64,000 nt of DNA, taken from positions 354,976,082 to 355,040,081 of the forward strand of contig JBAIZL010000002.1 of the NCBI GenBank assembly GCA_036971475.1. The letters run 5' to 3'. Of this stretch, positions 1 through 11,433 are shown piece by piece. The translations under genes were made by a program, and so were the position numbers. The first letter of the stretch is position 1. Every line of letters starts with the position of its first letter. The notes beneath the pieces were generated by a model. It did no database searches, had not been told where the DNA came from, and saw only the letters and a list, made by a program, of their open reading frames with translations. This stretch comes from Prosapia bicincta (Eukaryota; Arthropoda; Insecta; Hemiptera; Cercopidae).

Positions 1-1190
<1,190 letters not shown>

Positions 1191-1220
1191 ATACTTGTAT
1201 ATACGTTAATATATACTCTT

Positions 1221-1398
1221 GTCTATAGTAGCCCTGGACGTTTGTTATATACAGGACAGGCATTACAGGAGATGTATCATATTGCCAACTGAATCCGTAA
1301 GTGTGGCTATAGTAGCAAAGGGCGTTTGTTATATACAGGACAGGCATTACAGGAGATGTATCATATGGCCAACTAAATCCGTAAGTGTGTCTATAGTC
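1221..1398 (+). repeat. 84-bp direct repeat, about 2.1 copies
   Basis: The string ctatagta recurs at about 1223 and 1307, and ctatagtc at about 1391, so the period is 84 bp. The units differ at only a few bases. Because 84 is divisible by three, both units stay open in one frame (64 codons from 1219). That follows from duplicating one open unit and is not good evidence for a gene. Confidence 0.9.
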
Positions 1399-1922
1399 CA
1401 GTGTAACGTGTAAAAATGTAATATTAAATCTATTTTATTGATAGCATTAGTGTTAACAAACTTGTTCCCAGAGCAAGACATAATATTTTACAAATCAACG
1501 CTGAATCAATGTGTCTATTAATGTATCTATGTATAATGTATATATCTATTACTCAAACTTATCTCTACCTTACAATCTAAAACTAAGATTATTGAATACA
1601 GATAAAGTTAGACCAAGACACAAACTATAAATTTATATGAAAATAAAAGTAGATAATTATATCATTTATCAAAAGTGAGAAGTGAATGTTTCATTTATCA
1701 ATTCTGCAGCTTATTTCAATGTACTACAACCTATTTAAATATTATTATGATTGACTATTTTGTGTTGTTTTTGTTTTGTCTTATTTTTCCATTAATTATT
1801 TATTATTGTAATTACAATTTCACCATTACGGATTGTAGCTGTCACAACAGTAATGAAAATATACATTCAATGACCTGGAGCTGTTATTTTACTTGTTCTT
1901 CTAAAATTTTTAATGTTATCAG

Positions 1923-2035
1923 GACAATTTCAATATTCACTATCACAAATAGAACCAGAGCTTAATCCTGATCCTGTATTTCAAATTTGTAGCATCAATG
2001 TTAAAATAACAGATCTTGGGAATGCAAGTTGGGAG
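1923..2035 (+). CDS. Exon-like fragment of an SRPK-type serine/threonine kinase
   Basis: SR-protein kinases phosphorylate RS domains of splicing factors. Their activation segment starts with DLGN(A/S)xW in place of the usual DFG. This 113-bp block has a 3' splice site (ttaatgttatcag) just before 1923 and a strong 5' splice site (GAG|GTAAGTG) after 2035. In the frame that starts with two bases from a previous exon it reads ...SINVKITDLGNASWE, matching the family pattern VKIADLGNACW. The D at about 2012 would be the metal-binding Asp. Differences from the usual family are T for A before DLG, S for C before W, and E after W. The next expected kinase block (TEDIQTRQYRS in the family) was not seen in the following 2 kb, nor was an upstream kinase exon. 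It may be one exon of a long-intron gene, of a diverged paralogue, or of a pseudogene. Confidence 0.6.
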
Positions 2036-3945
2036 GTAAGTGATATTCTGTAAAACTGTTTTTGTTTAAATGCATGAAGGTAATATTATTTGTTTCAACT
2101 TAACGATTTCTCTACTTATAATTAGTGTAAATTTATGAAAACACTTACTGAGACATAACAGATTTAATTGCACAACACCATCTTCGTAAAGATTCTATCT
2201 GCTGTGACACCATTGAGCCACTGACTAAGATCGCTTACTGCAATAAAAACCAATAAGCTATATGTAAATACGTTTGTCAAAAACTGACTTGAATTTTAAT
2301 TTCGACCGGTTGTTAATTTCTCAAGTTCAAACGTAAATATTTTGTCAATTGTCAGGTAGCTACAACTACAAAAGTTGAAAATATAAATTTTTAAACCTAA
2401 GTAGACAGTTCATATGTTTGTTTTATTGGGATATATTCATAGGAATTTAAGTAAATGCTAATACATTGAGATAGTGTGAATAATTTAGGAGGTTCTTTAG
2501 TAAGAAAATATTTTGTTTTACGACAAAGACTCAACTATAAGTTAGCCTGTATTATTTCGTTGTATATAAACTCTATTGTCGTATATTTAAAATTTGTCTA
2601 TAAAGAAAATGTTTTGTTTTAACTTTGTTTACGATCACAGGGACTATTAATGAAATACATACGGTTGATTTGGGAATCAGGTATCACACATAAACCGTAT
2701 TTATTTAAACGAAAAGGTTTTGTTTTGTTTCTTACTTAGTGAGTAATTAAGAAGATTAAAAGCTTAGTATCTTCAGACCAAAAACTACGTGAAAACTATA
2801 GCCACTATTTCCAAAATGTCATTTCACTGAAAAAGCTTACTTGCTACTGATGGCTTTCACTCAAAGTTGCTGGTGTGATATTTAAAAATATGGTGGTGTA
2901 AGGGTGGTTGTGTACTTCGGCAATCAGGTTTTGTCAATGAAACAACACTTTCGAAACACATCAGTATAGTAAGTAGATTAGACATTCACTAGTTTTTCGA
3001 AAACAAGTATTTATTATATAATTAGTGAAGTTAATATGAATACAACAAATAACTTCATTTGCGAATATTCTGGGTAGTGGACCCAGAACATGTCTAGTCA
3101 GTTTGACAGTCATGACTTCCTTGGAGCACACTTGGCAAAATATATATATCTAACTAAATCCAAAAACCCAAGTTTGCACTATGCATGTGACAATCTCTTA
3201 CAATTAAATTAGTAAGAACAAAGCTAGACAGGAAGATCATTGCAAAATATAGTGTTCTCTTATAACTTATATAAAGAAGCTTACCCATATAATATTTACT
3301 CTAGCTGGTATTTTATAATGGAGTCCTATAACGTGATCAAGGGGAAATTAATCTATTGCACATATATTCACATTCCTTAACTTACTTCAACGAAAGTGCC
3401 TAGAAATAAGTACTAATTACTAAAAATTTGTAGCAACCCTTTACACTTGGGATAAACTTTTAATTTTTTCCTACTAGGTTCGTTCTGCGTTCGTTTCACA
3501 CTTTTGCATTTATTCATAGAATATATTCTTGTACTGTTAAATACAGTGGTTGATTTAATTATAGCTCTTGATATTACGATGATCTGTAACGTTTACAACA
3601 CAGCTAAGTTTTCTCCTAAATAGGTTTCTTGCTATGATTTTGTTTATTATTCAGGATTGAAACTGATAATTATTCCTTATTGTGTGTTTATACTACTACT
3701 GTTTATGTGTAATTATGTGTGATGTAACACCACTAAACAAATTTTAATAACCTTGAAATAGAAAAGAAAAAGTTAATCGTTATAAAAACTGCGTAATTTC
3801 TTTTATGCCTGTTTATGTTAGAAAATGTTTCTCAAAAAAGCAGAAGAGAGATTTCCCTGTATTCCCCCCAACATGATTTCATAATGCAACTTTCTATGTA
3901 GATTTTCAGTTATCGAAATTTGGTCATTTGAAGGCTTCCCGGTGT

Positions 3946-3948
<3 letters not shown>
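2036..3948. other. AT-rich sequence without a recognisable gene
   Basis: No open frame longer than 60 codons, no transposon protein and no RNA gene was recognised. If the kinase exon belongs to a live gene, this is intron. Confidence 0.6.

Positions 3949-3996
<48 letters not shown>
3949..3996. repeat. (AT)24 microsatellite
   Basis: An uninterrupted AT dinucleotide run just left of composite repeat copy A. Confidence 0.97.
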
Positions 3997-3999
<3 letters not shown>

Positions 4000-4789
4000 A
4001 TAGTATTCACTATTTAGTTGCCATCATTTTAATTCAGGAAACAAATATCAAAACCAACTGGATGTTATATTTCAAGAGGCGGTACAAAGCTATTTTTAGA
4101 GGTACTGAGTAATTAATAACATATATTACAGACATTACAAATATGATATTGTATAAAAATTTTAATAAATGTTTTATGCATTAGTTTTGATTGTTTTTTG
4201 CAACACTAATGCGAACGTTCAGTAGGCCTATGAATATTCTGGTCTGCAAAGGTTAGAAAAGCATTGGTTTTAGGTAAGAGCAAGCCAACATATCTTTAGG
4301 TAGGATAGAAATGGTAGCATTAACCTGCAATGGTAATGTCGTTATATGGAATATTAAGTATGGAAAATTAGTACAACTAAATATGCGTACACAGAGAATC
4401 TTGAGAAAGATGAGTACGGATCACGTTTTGACAGATAAAAAAGTAAGCTATAACGTCAGAGCATTGTGACAGGCAAAAAATTAGTATAACATTTAGGTGT
4501 ACGTGGATCTTTTAAAATAATTGCACTACATAAATGAGTTTACCTCTGAGCTAAACAAAGATGTCGCTTAGATTTTTAAGGGACTGGTGATCCTTTAAAA
4601 CCTTATTTATTAAACCTGATTTCTATCACACTTTTCCAGACTTTGGACTGACTAAATGATAACGATATCACTTTGACGGTATAAAATCAGCTTTTACCTT
4701 GTAATTTTATTTTTTAAAATATTTTTCATTAAAACAAAAATTAATCTACATTGCCAATCGATCATTTCATTTGATCTTATCATCTTATT

Positions 4790-5010
4790 TCTTTGGTCTG
4801 ATCTAATCCATTGTTTGAAATGTAGGAAAGAGATCTTAAACAAGACATAATGTCTCTAGTATTTTGTTCATCTTTTCTTTCCCTCTAAGTGCAACTCCAG
4901 TCTCATGTACATATGAGTCGTAGTTTCATCCTCGTTTTTCAAACAATAAACAACGTCTTTTCGTCTTGGTTTAGGGTTAAAAGTGTGTAGTTGATCTTGA
5001 GGTGCCAGCC
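4790..5010 (-). pseudogene. Possible remnant of a non-LTR element C-terminal zinc-knuckle region
   Basis: Read on the minus strand, this interval and its counterpart in copy B (about 19835-20110) share an open stretch. It centres on KDVVYCLKNEDETTTHM here and KDVVYCLKKEAETATHV in B. The spacing resembles the C-terminal C..C...ETATH...C segment after RNase H in I/R1-type elements; the element at 37.9-43.2 kb has CRLCGQELETATH there. The first and last cysteines are missing. This is a weak match but is seen in both copies. Confidence 0.25.
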
Positions 5011-5233
5011 TTCTAAAGTGTTTTTAGTCACCATCAGATCTACCCAAAGCGAAGAGGAGGAGTACGTAGTCGATGGGGACGAAGAAGAAGAACCCAGAGG
5101 ATTGGAAGTCCAAACAAAGATACGTACTCATGAACCCCTCTTACAAGGTTTAAGAGATGTCACAATTTCACTGCTGATTCTTGGACTATTGTACTCTGTA
5201 AAGGACTGTATGCAATGGGATAAGGTAACGTAA
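4991..5233 (+). CDS. Hypothetical 80-aa frame in composite repeat copy A
   Basis: The function is not recognised. The predicted peptide has an acidic run (EEEEYVVDGDEEEE, about residues 22-35) followed by a hydrophobic helix-like segment VTISLLILGLLYSV (about residues 57-70). The same frame is open in copy B (20183-20380), where VTISLLI, LLYSVKDCMQ and the acidic run are kept while the linker differs. A possible 5' splice site (AAG|GTAACG) lies near the end. Adjacent non-coding DNA is about equally conserved between copies, so conservation alone does not show selection on protein. It could be a remnant of an element protein or chance. Confidence 0.3.
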   Translation: MILRCQPSKVFLVTIRSTQSEEEEYVVDGDEEEEPRGLEVQTKIRTHEPLLQGLRDVTISLLILGLLYSVKDCMQWDKVT

Positions 5234-5718
5234 CAGTGGGAAGTTTCTTTGTTAGACTTTAGGGGAAAATCAGAATAATATGAACTAGAGTAATTTTCGT
5301 GTAAATATATTACGTTTTACTTTATTTATGCTTGGATAATGTCTGCTTTATTTATATTTGTCAAGTGTGTAGTGTAGTGATTTAGTTTATTAGAAGTAAA
5401 TACTGTAACATATTATCTCTATAATCAACAGCTCCTCTTATTAAAAGGTATGTAATCCTATTGTACTGCAGGAACTAAAATTATTACAGTATTTATGACT
5501 TTAAATAATGCAATTTTTATATTGTGAAAAGAGTCCAATGCGGATAATATTTTAGTTACCACTAACCCTCGTCAAATGCTATTGTTCTTCCTGTACTCAT
5601 ATTTCGCGATACCCATTTTTCGTGCCACTGTTGTATCAAATGTTCATGGTCGCTGATCTAATGACCTAAAGTGGTATTTATCTTTTAGAAGCCCTTATTA
5701 GACGAAGAATATAGATGG

Positions 5719-6400
5719 ATGGATGGAGATATCTAGGATTAAGGATATAAAGGAGGTTCTAGCATTGCATTGGCAAGACCTGAAGTGTTGTCCATTCTTT
5801 ACAGTTTCTCAAAGAAGAGGAGTAAGTTAGGGCGGTTGGGATTATATAGGACTAAGGATATAGGGAAATTTCTGGCATTTCGTCGGCCAGACGGTGTGCC
5901 TAAAGTAGACGTAAAGAGTCGTCCATCATTCTCAAAGAATAGGAGTAAGGTAGGGTGGTTGGGATTATATAGGACTAAGGATATAGGGAGATTTCTTGCA
6001 TTTCGTCGGCCAAAGGGTGTGCCTAAAGTAGACGTAAAGAGTCTTCCATCATTCTCAAAGAAGAGGAGTAAATTAGGGCGGTTGGGATTATATATGAGTA
6101 AAGATATAGAGGAATTTCTGGCCTTGAGTGGGCAAGATGGCGTGCCTGAAATAGATGTAAAGAGTCGTCCATCCTTTACAATTTCTTAAAGATGAGAAAT
6201 AAGTTAGGAGGGATGGGATTACTTAGGACTTTGGGTACAGGAGAGGTTATAACATTGCGTGGGCAAGACGGCTTGCCTGAAGTAGACCTAAAAAGTTGTC
6301 TGTCCTTTACATTTTTACTTAAATACGAAGAATAAACAGGTGGATATTGTTATATAGGACTAAGAATATAGATCGTGTACTGGCATTGCGTGGGCAAAAT
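5719..6400 (+). repeat. Tandem ~123-bp units, core of copy A
   Basis: The landmark tagggcggtt/tagggtggtt occurs at 5828, 5951 and 6074, exactly 123 bp apart, with more diverged units on both sides. Each unit carries the block ggattatataggactaagga, shared with copies B and C. Confidence 0.9.
5770..6189 (+). CDS. 139-aa frame of 41-residue repeats (hypothetical)
   Basis: The 123-bp unit equals 41 codons, so one frame runs through about 3.4 units. Each repeat contains GLYRTKDIG, then FLAFRRPDGVPKVDVKSRP, then SFSKKRSK. The predicted protein is basic and repetitive, with no signal peptide or known domain. The related units in copies B (131 bp) and C (128 bp) are not multiples of three and contain stops, so no protein repeat survives there. 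Once one unit is open, near-identical neighbours are open too, so the length overstates the coding evidence. It may be a real repetitive exon or an accident. Confidence 0.25.
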   Translation: MARPEVLSILYSFSKKRSKLGRLGLYRTKDIGKFLAFRRPDGVPKVDVKSRPSFSKNRSKVGWLGLYRTKDIGRFLAFRRPKGVPKVDVKSLPSFSKKRSKLGRLGLYMSKDIEEFLALSGQDGVPEIDVKSRPSFTIS

Positions 6401-7500
6401 GTCGTTTCTGGTGTCCTGGTATAGTGCGCTGACCTCCATCTCTCAGTATACGTTTAGCAAAGGCCACATTTAAGCATCGACAAATAGTTGCAGTTTATAC
6501 TTAGGGTATATGTAAACAAGGAAATCTAAACTGTTAAAAACTGCTTCAAATTAAGTCTGAAGTGTTTAGGTCGGAACGGAGAAAATTAGTGCAAATAATA
6601 AAATTAGGGATACACCCTGGCCTTGTGCAGGAGCTGCTGTTGTATTTTTAAAGTTACATTCTTCATTAAGAATTTGGTCATTGTTTTAAAGTACTTTATT
6701 AGCCATTGTACTTTTTATATATCAGATTTTTATTCCAAGATAATTGAAACAATACCTAATTTTTCTTTTAATACCATCCGTGAAAAGTGCTTCGAATTGA
6801 TCCATTATATCAGAATAATAGAATGATTAGGTCATTTATAATTATTAGAGCCTTGAAATATTCAATTACATATGGCTAAGTGAAGCCAATTTTCATTTTT
6901 AAAACTTGGTAATTATTTCTGGACATAATCGTTATTGACAAAACAACCTGGGTTTGTAGAAAGTATTAAGTACTTTAAAAAATAAGACTTGTTAAAAGCT
7001 TTAATAAAATTATGAGACTTAAAGCTTAAAATAATGAATATAGACAAAAATAAATTCTTAATACGTATACATCTTTTGAGCTCCTTTTTTAAACAAAACA
7101 TAGCACTGTGTTATAATATCTTAAAACATAACTGTAAAAGTATTTTAGGATGGATCTCGTTAAAAATATTGTTACACTCGCGCTCCTCGGCGGGTTTGGC
7201 TGCACTAGTTAAAAATTATCACTTTATATGTTAATTTACCAAATTTAAAAACAACAAATAATTCATAATGATTATGGAACTGGAATATAAAGTTCTAATA
7301 GGGTATTATTTTACCGAAAATACATGCAATTGAAGCAATCATGTTTAATATTGAATTTTTGTAATATTTAGCCTTTAAAATTAAATTTTACAATTTCCTT
7401 TCTTAGTGTGTGTCTACTTTATGAACGGAATACACCCTGAAAATGTAACCCCTATATTTTTTATTTTCGACTTTACGTTGATGTTTTCTAAGTGACTAAT

Positions 7501-8479
7501 TTGTTGACAAGTGAAGTGACGGAGCAAGGAGGCCATGTGTAACGGTTACCAACGGTTTTCCTTGATCGTTAGTTTTTAACACCAAATATCCTACATTAAT
7601 AATTTGTAACTATATTCTACTGTAGTTCTATATATTATTTACTCTGATTTCAAAACATATTTGTAGGAATTGTGCAGCTATTTTTCTGCGCATACACGTG
7701 CGTGTGTGTATCGTAGGCCTACCATGCACTGTAGGTCAACAAGTCATTGCTAGTGTGCTAATATAAATATAAATTTCAATATAAAATTTATTAATTAATA
7801 AATATAATGTGACAAATATATATTCAATTTAAAGAACTTTGTACAAAAACTGTTAGTTTCTCTAGATATACTAAAAACGCGGTATTTACAAAATTTATTT
7901 AAATATGGTTTGTTAAGCCTAACCCTCTAACTACATAAAATTATATCTCAAACAAGGTAATTTGAATCCGGAATCAGCTTATCTATTATGACTCAGTGTT
8001 TTGGTAAAACTTTGAAGTATGTAGTGTAGGCTACATATAGACATTGCTGACAATTATTAATTCATGTAAACAGAATTATTTAAATTATCAAAAAAAAAAT
8101 AACTTTAAATATATTGATAAAATCCTAAACGGAGGAAGCCTCAGCTGAAACTAAGTATTTTCTGTATTACCCTTCGTTACACACAGAAATTCTAAAGAAT
8201 TTATAAAAACCAAAGATTTAAATAAGAATATCACTCCATATACAATATAAGTAATTAATAATTAAAATGAGTAAATAAAAAGCCATTCTAAAGAGAGATT
8301 TTTCTTTTTACACCTTGTCACCAAAAAATTAGAAAAAAACTTCCCTGAACTCATGAAGTATCTAATTATTTTAAATATAAAATGGTTACAATACCCAACT
8401 AAATCTTCATGCACTCATTATAAATACCCTAATGTAACTGTGTGTGTCCTAAAAAAGTCAATCATTTTATTAATAAAAC
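7501..8479. other. AT-rich spacer, nothing recognised
   Basis: No coding block, RNA gene or clear repeat partner within the window was found here. Confidence 0.6.
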
Positions 8480-9420
8480 CAAATAAGTAATTACCTTTAA
8501 TTTTTGTTTGTTCTGTAGTTTTATTTAGTTACTGAATGGTTTAGACATTTGTTTTTGAAATATCAAAAGAAATTGACAACAGTTTTGCAATTTGCTAGCA
8601 GTCAAATATTGTTTTGCAGTTTTTTCCCACTATATTTATCTTTCATGATATGCATGTCTGTCTTCTCATAAGTAACTGGAGTTAATGGAACAATTAAGTA
8701 AAGAAATTCCCTCCTCTTGTCTTTATAAAGAAGGATATGCTGTATAATTATTTTGCTTAAAGATATGTTTTAGGAAACAAATACATCTCACTGTCTTCAA
8801 TTTTGAAAATAATTATTTCTCAAAATTTGCTAAAGGTTTACATCAAAACTGTTTTAATTATTGTAATTAATTCTTTATGATTCGGATATGTTTAAAACAT
8901 ATATCAAAACTAAAAATGAAAAGAAACCATTTTGAACCATTCTAGACATGCTAATGTAACTGCAGTGGATCCTACAAAAACCTTTATTTGATTATTAATA
9001 TCATTAAAATAAGTTACCATTAATTGTGGTTTGTTCTGTAGTTTTATTTTGTTACTACAAGGTTTTGAAATATCAAAAGAGATTGACGATACTTTTGCAG
9101 TTTTTTTCCAGTCAAATATTGTTTTGCAGTTTTTTTCCAGCTATGCTTGTCGTTCATGCTAGGTCTTCTCATCACAATATGGAGTTAGTAGAAAAAATTC
9201 AATAAAGAAGTTTCTGGGATTTCATGCTTCATATTTTTTTTTTTTTTTTTTTTTGCTTAAAGAAGACTTATAGGTAGCAAATAAAACTCACTTTGTTATA
9301 CTAGAAATAATTATTTCTTTTAAATGTTTTATGGTTTTTTAGTAGACAAATTTAAAATTTTACTTGTTATTGTAACAGATTTTTTATCATTTGGATATGT
9401 TTGAAACATTTATCAAAAAT
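8480..9420 (+). repeat. Dispersed AT-rich repeat, two direct copies
   Basis: About 8490-8900 and 9020-9420 are diverged direct copies about 535 bp apart. Both contain gttctgtagttttatt, then gaaatatcaaaaga.attgac, then gtcaaatattgttttgcagt, then a cttctcat block. A third, inverted copy lies at about 24060-24290. No protein is encoded, so a non-autonomous DNA element is plausible. Confidence 0.8.
9234..9254. repeat. T21 homopolymer
   Basis: A 21-base T run inside the second direct copy of the AT-rich repeat. Confidence 0.95.
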
Positions 9421-9457
9421 GAAAAACACCTAAATAATGTTATAAGTAGCTATTGCG

Positions 9458-9624
9458 AAACTGAGTGAATACTTTTGAACTTATTTCCTGACATGTTTTA
9501 AAACAATCGTTTAATAGTAAAAACTGACCAATTACCAGTATCATTGAGTAGCGGGATCACCTTAGTCATGAATCGATTGTTTCGAAATAGGTCAGCAAGT
9601 AAGTTCAAACGTATTCATTCAGTT
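9458..9624. repeat. Inverted repeat, ~51-bp arms and 64-bp spacer
   Basis: The left arm (9458-9509) pairs imperfectly with the right arm (9574-9624). The outer ends read aactgagtgaatac and its complement gtattcattcagtt, and both inner ends contain the caatcg/cgattg pair. The right arm contains gtcagcaagtaag, also present in the hairpin at 11272-11433. The flank after each hairpin is shared too (aattcaagat.attac..caagcaacttta), so the two belong to one repeat family. Confidence 0.8.
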
Positions 9625-9719
9625 ACACAATAATTACTTATAATTTAATTAGTAAATTCAAGATCATTACCACAAGCAACTTTAGGAATGGTGGAACAAA
9701 GTTACAAATTATGTAGTAA

Positions 9720-11271
9720 TGTAGACCTCTCTAGAACCATCTAGAAGATTTCATCTTCTCTAATTGTCTGTCAGCTATTGACTTTTCTAGATACCACCAC
9801 CTCAATTCCTTGAATCCCAATATTGGCTGAAATATACTCCTCTAACTGTCACTATGTGGCTTTCGCTTTTTACTTCGTTTCAGTGTAGTAAACATCTTAT
9901 ATACACCATCAACCTACTTAATTTGTTTTTATTTATCTCTTTTACTGATTTGGCTTGATGCTATCAAAAACTTTATGACTCTAATAACTTTTTTTGTTAA
10001 TTTACTTTTATTATAAGTTTGGCAAGAAGTTATTTTACTTACATGGAGTATAAAAGTTTAGCCATTCATCAAAGTAAAACCATCAGTGAATTATTTAAAT
10101 ATTATTATATTATGAAGCTTTGTAAATACAGTAAATACATTGTTCAAATTATACAATATAAAAGGTTAGCTTGATTCTAGCATTTTCCTTTGATGTTGCA
10201 ATTTACTTACGACCAGCCAGGTTATTCACATGATTGACAGCAACGCATTGGACAGAGTGATATTTCAGTTGCCACTCCATTAATAAGAGTAGTTTTAAGA
10301 AAATAAAATGGTTCAGATGCTGAATTTTGGATACTTTGTTAATCTTTCTCATCTATCACTTTTCAATGACTAATTAGGAATTGTAATTCGTGTCCATCAA
10401 CTCACAATTCAACCATTTGTTGACATTGTCCATTTTGACTGAAATTTCATCTTAATAAGTTTTGAATATCTTCATTTGAAATTGATTTATCTGTTTCATT
10501 GGATTGAGCATAATTTTTCTTAGTCTTATTTTTCTCTTTAAAATATTTTTTTTGGTAGATATGCTACCAAATTTTGGGTTTTTGAAATTCTGTACTAATG
10601 TAGCATAATTGTATGTAATTTTACAATATTTGTTTTACAATTTGTGTTTATAGAACAAAGTTAAGACTAAGTATATTGCACAATTATACAATTGTGGTCT
10701 TATAAACTTTTTTTGTTAACTTGGATATTAATCAGAGAGTTTTCTAACCTGATGTCTTATGTTTGGAATATATGGATTTGGATATTGCAAAAATTGCATG
10801 ATTTTTTTAATTCAGGGTCATCTTTTATTCACGGATATGTTACCGGTCACTTGTTATTGTCCACCTAGCATTCATGAGTGATATAGTTGCCTGCTATCTG
10901 TGACCATCTTAGCTGACAGGATTTGCCCAAAAAACACAGTCAAGGCGATGAATGATGCTATGTCAACAACCAGTAGCTTGTCTCCCTGACATAATTTTAA
11001 AACTTAACATTTGTTTCTTACAAGGTTGTACACAAAATAATCTGAAACTGATTTCTGTAAAACAAATTTTTTCAAATTTTAAATACAATGAAAGAAAATA
11101 AACAAAAATACCTCTCAATTGATTTTAATTTTTTAATAAAATACTGGATTATATTAGTTTTTCAAAAAATAAAAATAATTGAAGAAGCTATGACATCTTA
11201 TAAGAAAAGTTATTTTAATGACAATTAATATTTCCAATAATAACATGGAATTAACACTTTATACTTATTTA
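9720..11271. other. AT-rich sequence without a recognisable gene
   Basis: No transposon protein, splice-bounded coding block or RNA gene was recognised. Confidence 0.6.
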
Positions 11272-11433
11272 AAAAATACTTAACTAAGTGAACACGTAAT
11301 TGCTTACTTGCTGACGCGTTTCAAAACATTAGTTCCTTTTACGAAGCTAACCGGTTATTTTCGTAAAAGGAACAAATGTTTTGAAACGCGTCAGCAAGTA
11401 AGCAATTACGTATTCTCTTAGTTAAGTATTTTT
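11272..11433. repeat. Near-perfect 74-bp-arm palindrome (snap-back element)
   Basis: The left arm (11272-11345) and right arm (11360-11433) are complementary over 74 bp with about four mismatches, separated by a 14-bp loop (gctaaccggttatt). The arms include cttacttgctgacgcgtttc and its complement. The low divergence suggests recent formation or maintenance. It encodes nothing; a fold-back MITE or a hairpin-derived insertion is likely. Confidence 0.95.

Larger units (their letters stand above)
4070..7500 (+). mobile_element. Composite tandem-core repeat, copy A
   Basis: Three parts appear in order. The left arm (about 4070-5720) matches copy B at 19100-20930. The tandem core of ~123 bp units (5720-6400) matches B (20930-21330) and C (56605-58850). 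The right arm (about 6640-7500) matches C (58860-59700). A long AT microsatellite lies on the outer left side of A and the outer right side of C. An arm, tandem core and arm arrangement with adjacent microsatellites is typical of non-autonomous Helitron/Helentron relatives (DINE-1, HINE, MINE). No Helitron end hairpin or RepHel protein was seen, so that assignment is only a hypothesis. Confidence 0.75.

Noticed and set aside
1219..1413. 64-codon repeat protein
   Set aside because: Openness follows from an 84-bp duplication of one open unit.
1675..1965. 96-codon frame as a membrane protein
   Set aside because: It overlaps the polypyrimidine tract and the SRPK-like exon in another frame; its hydrophobicity comes from T-rich intron-like sequence.
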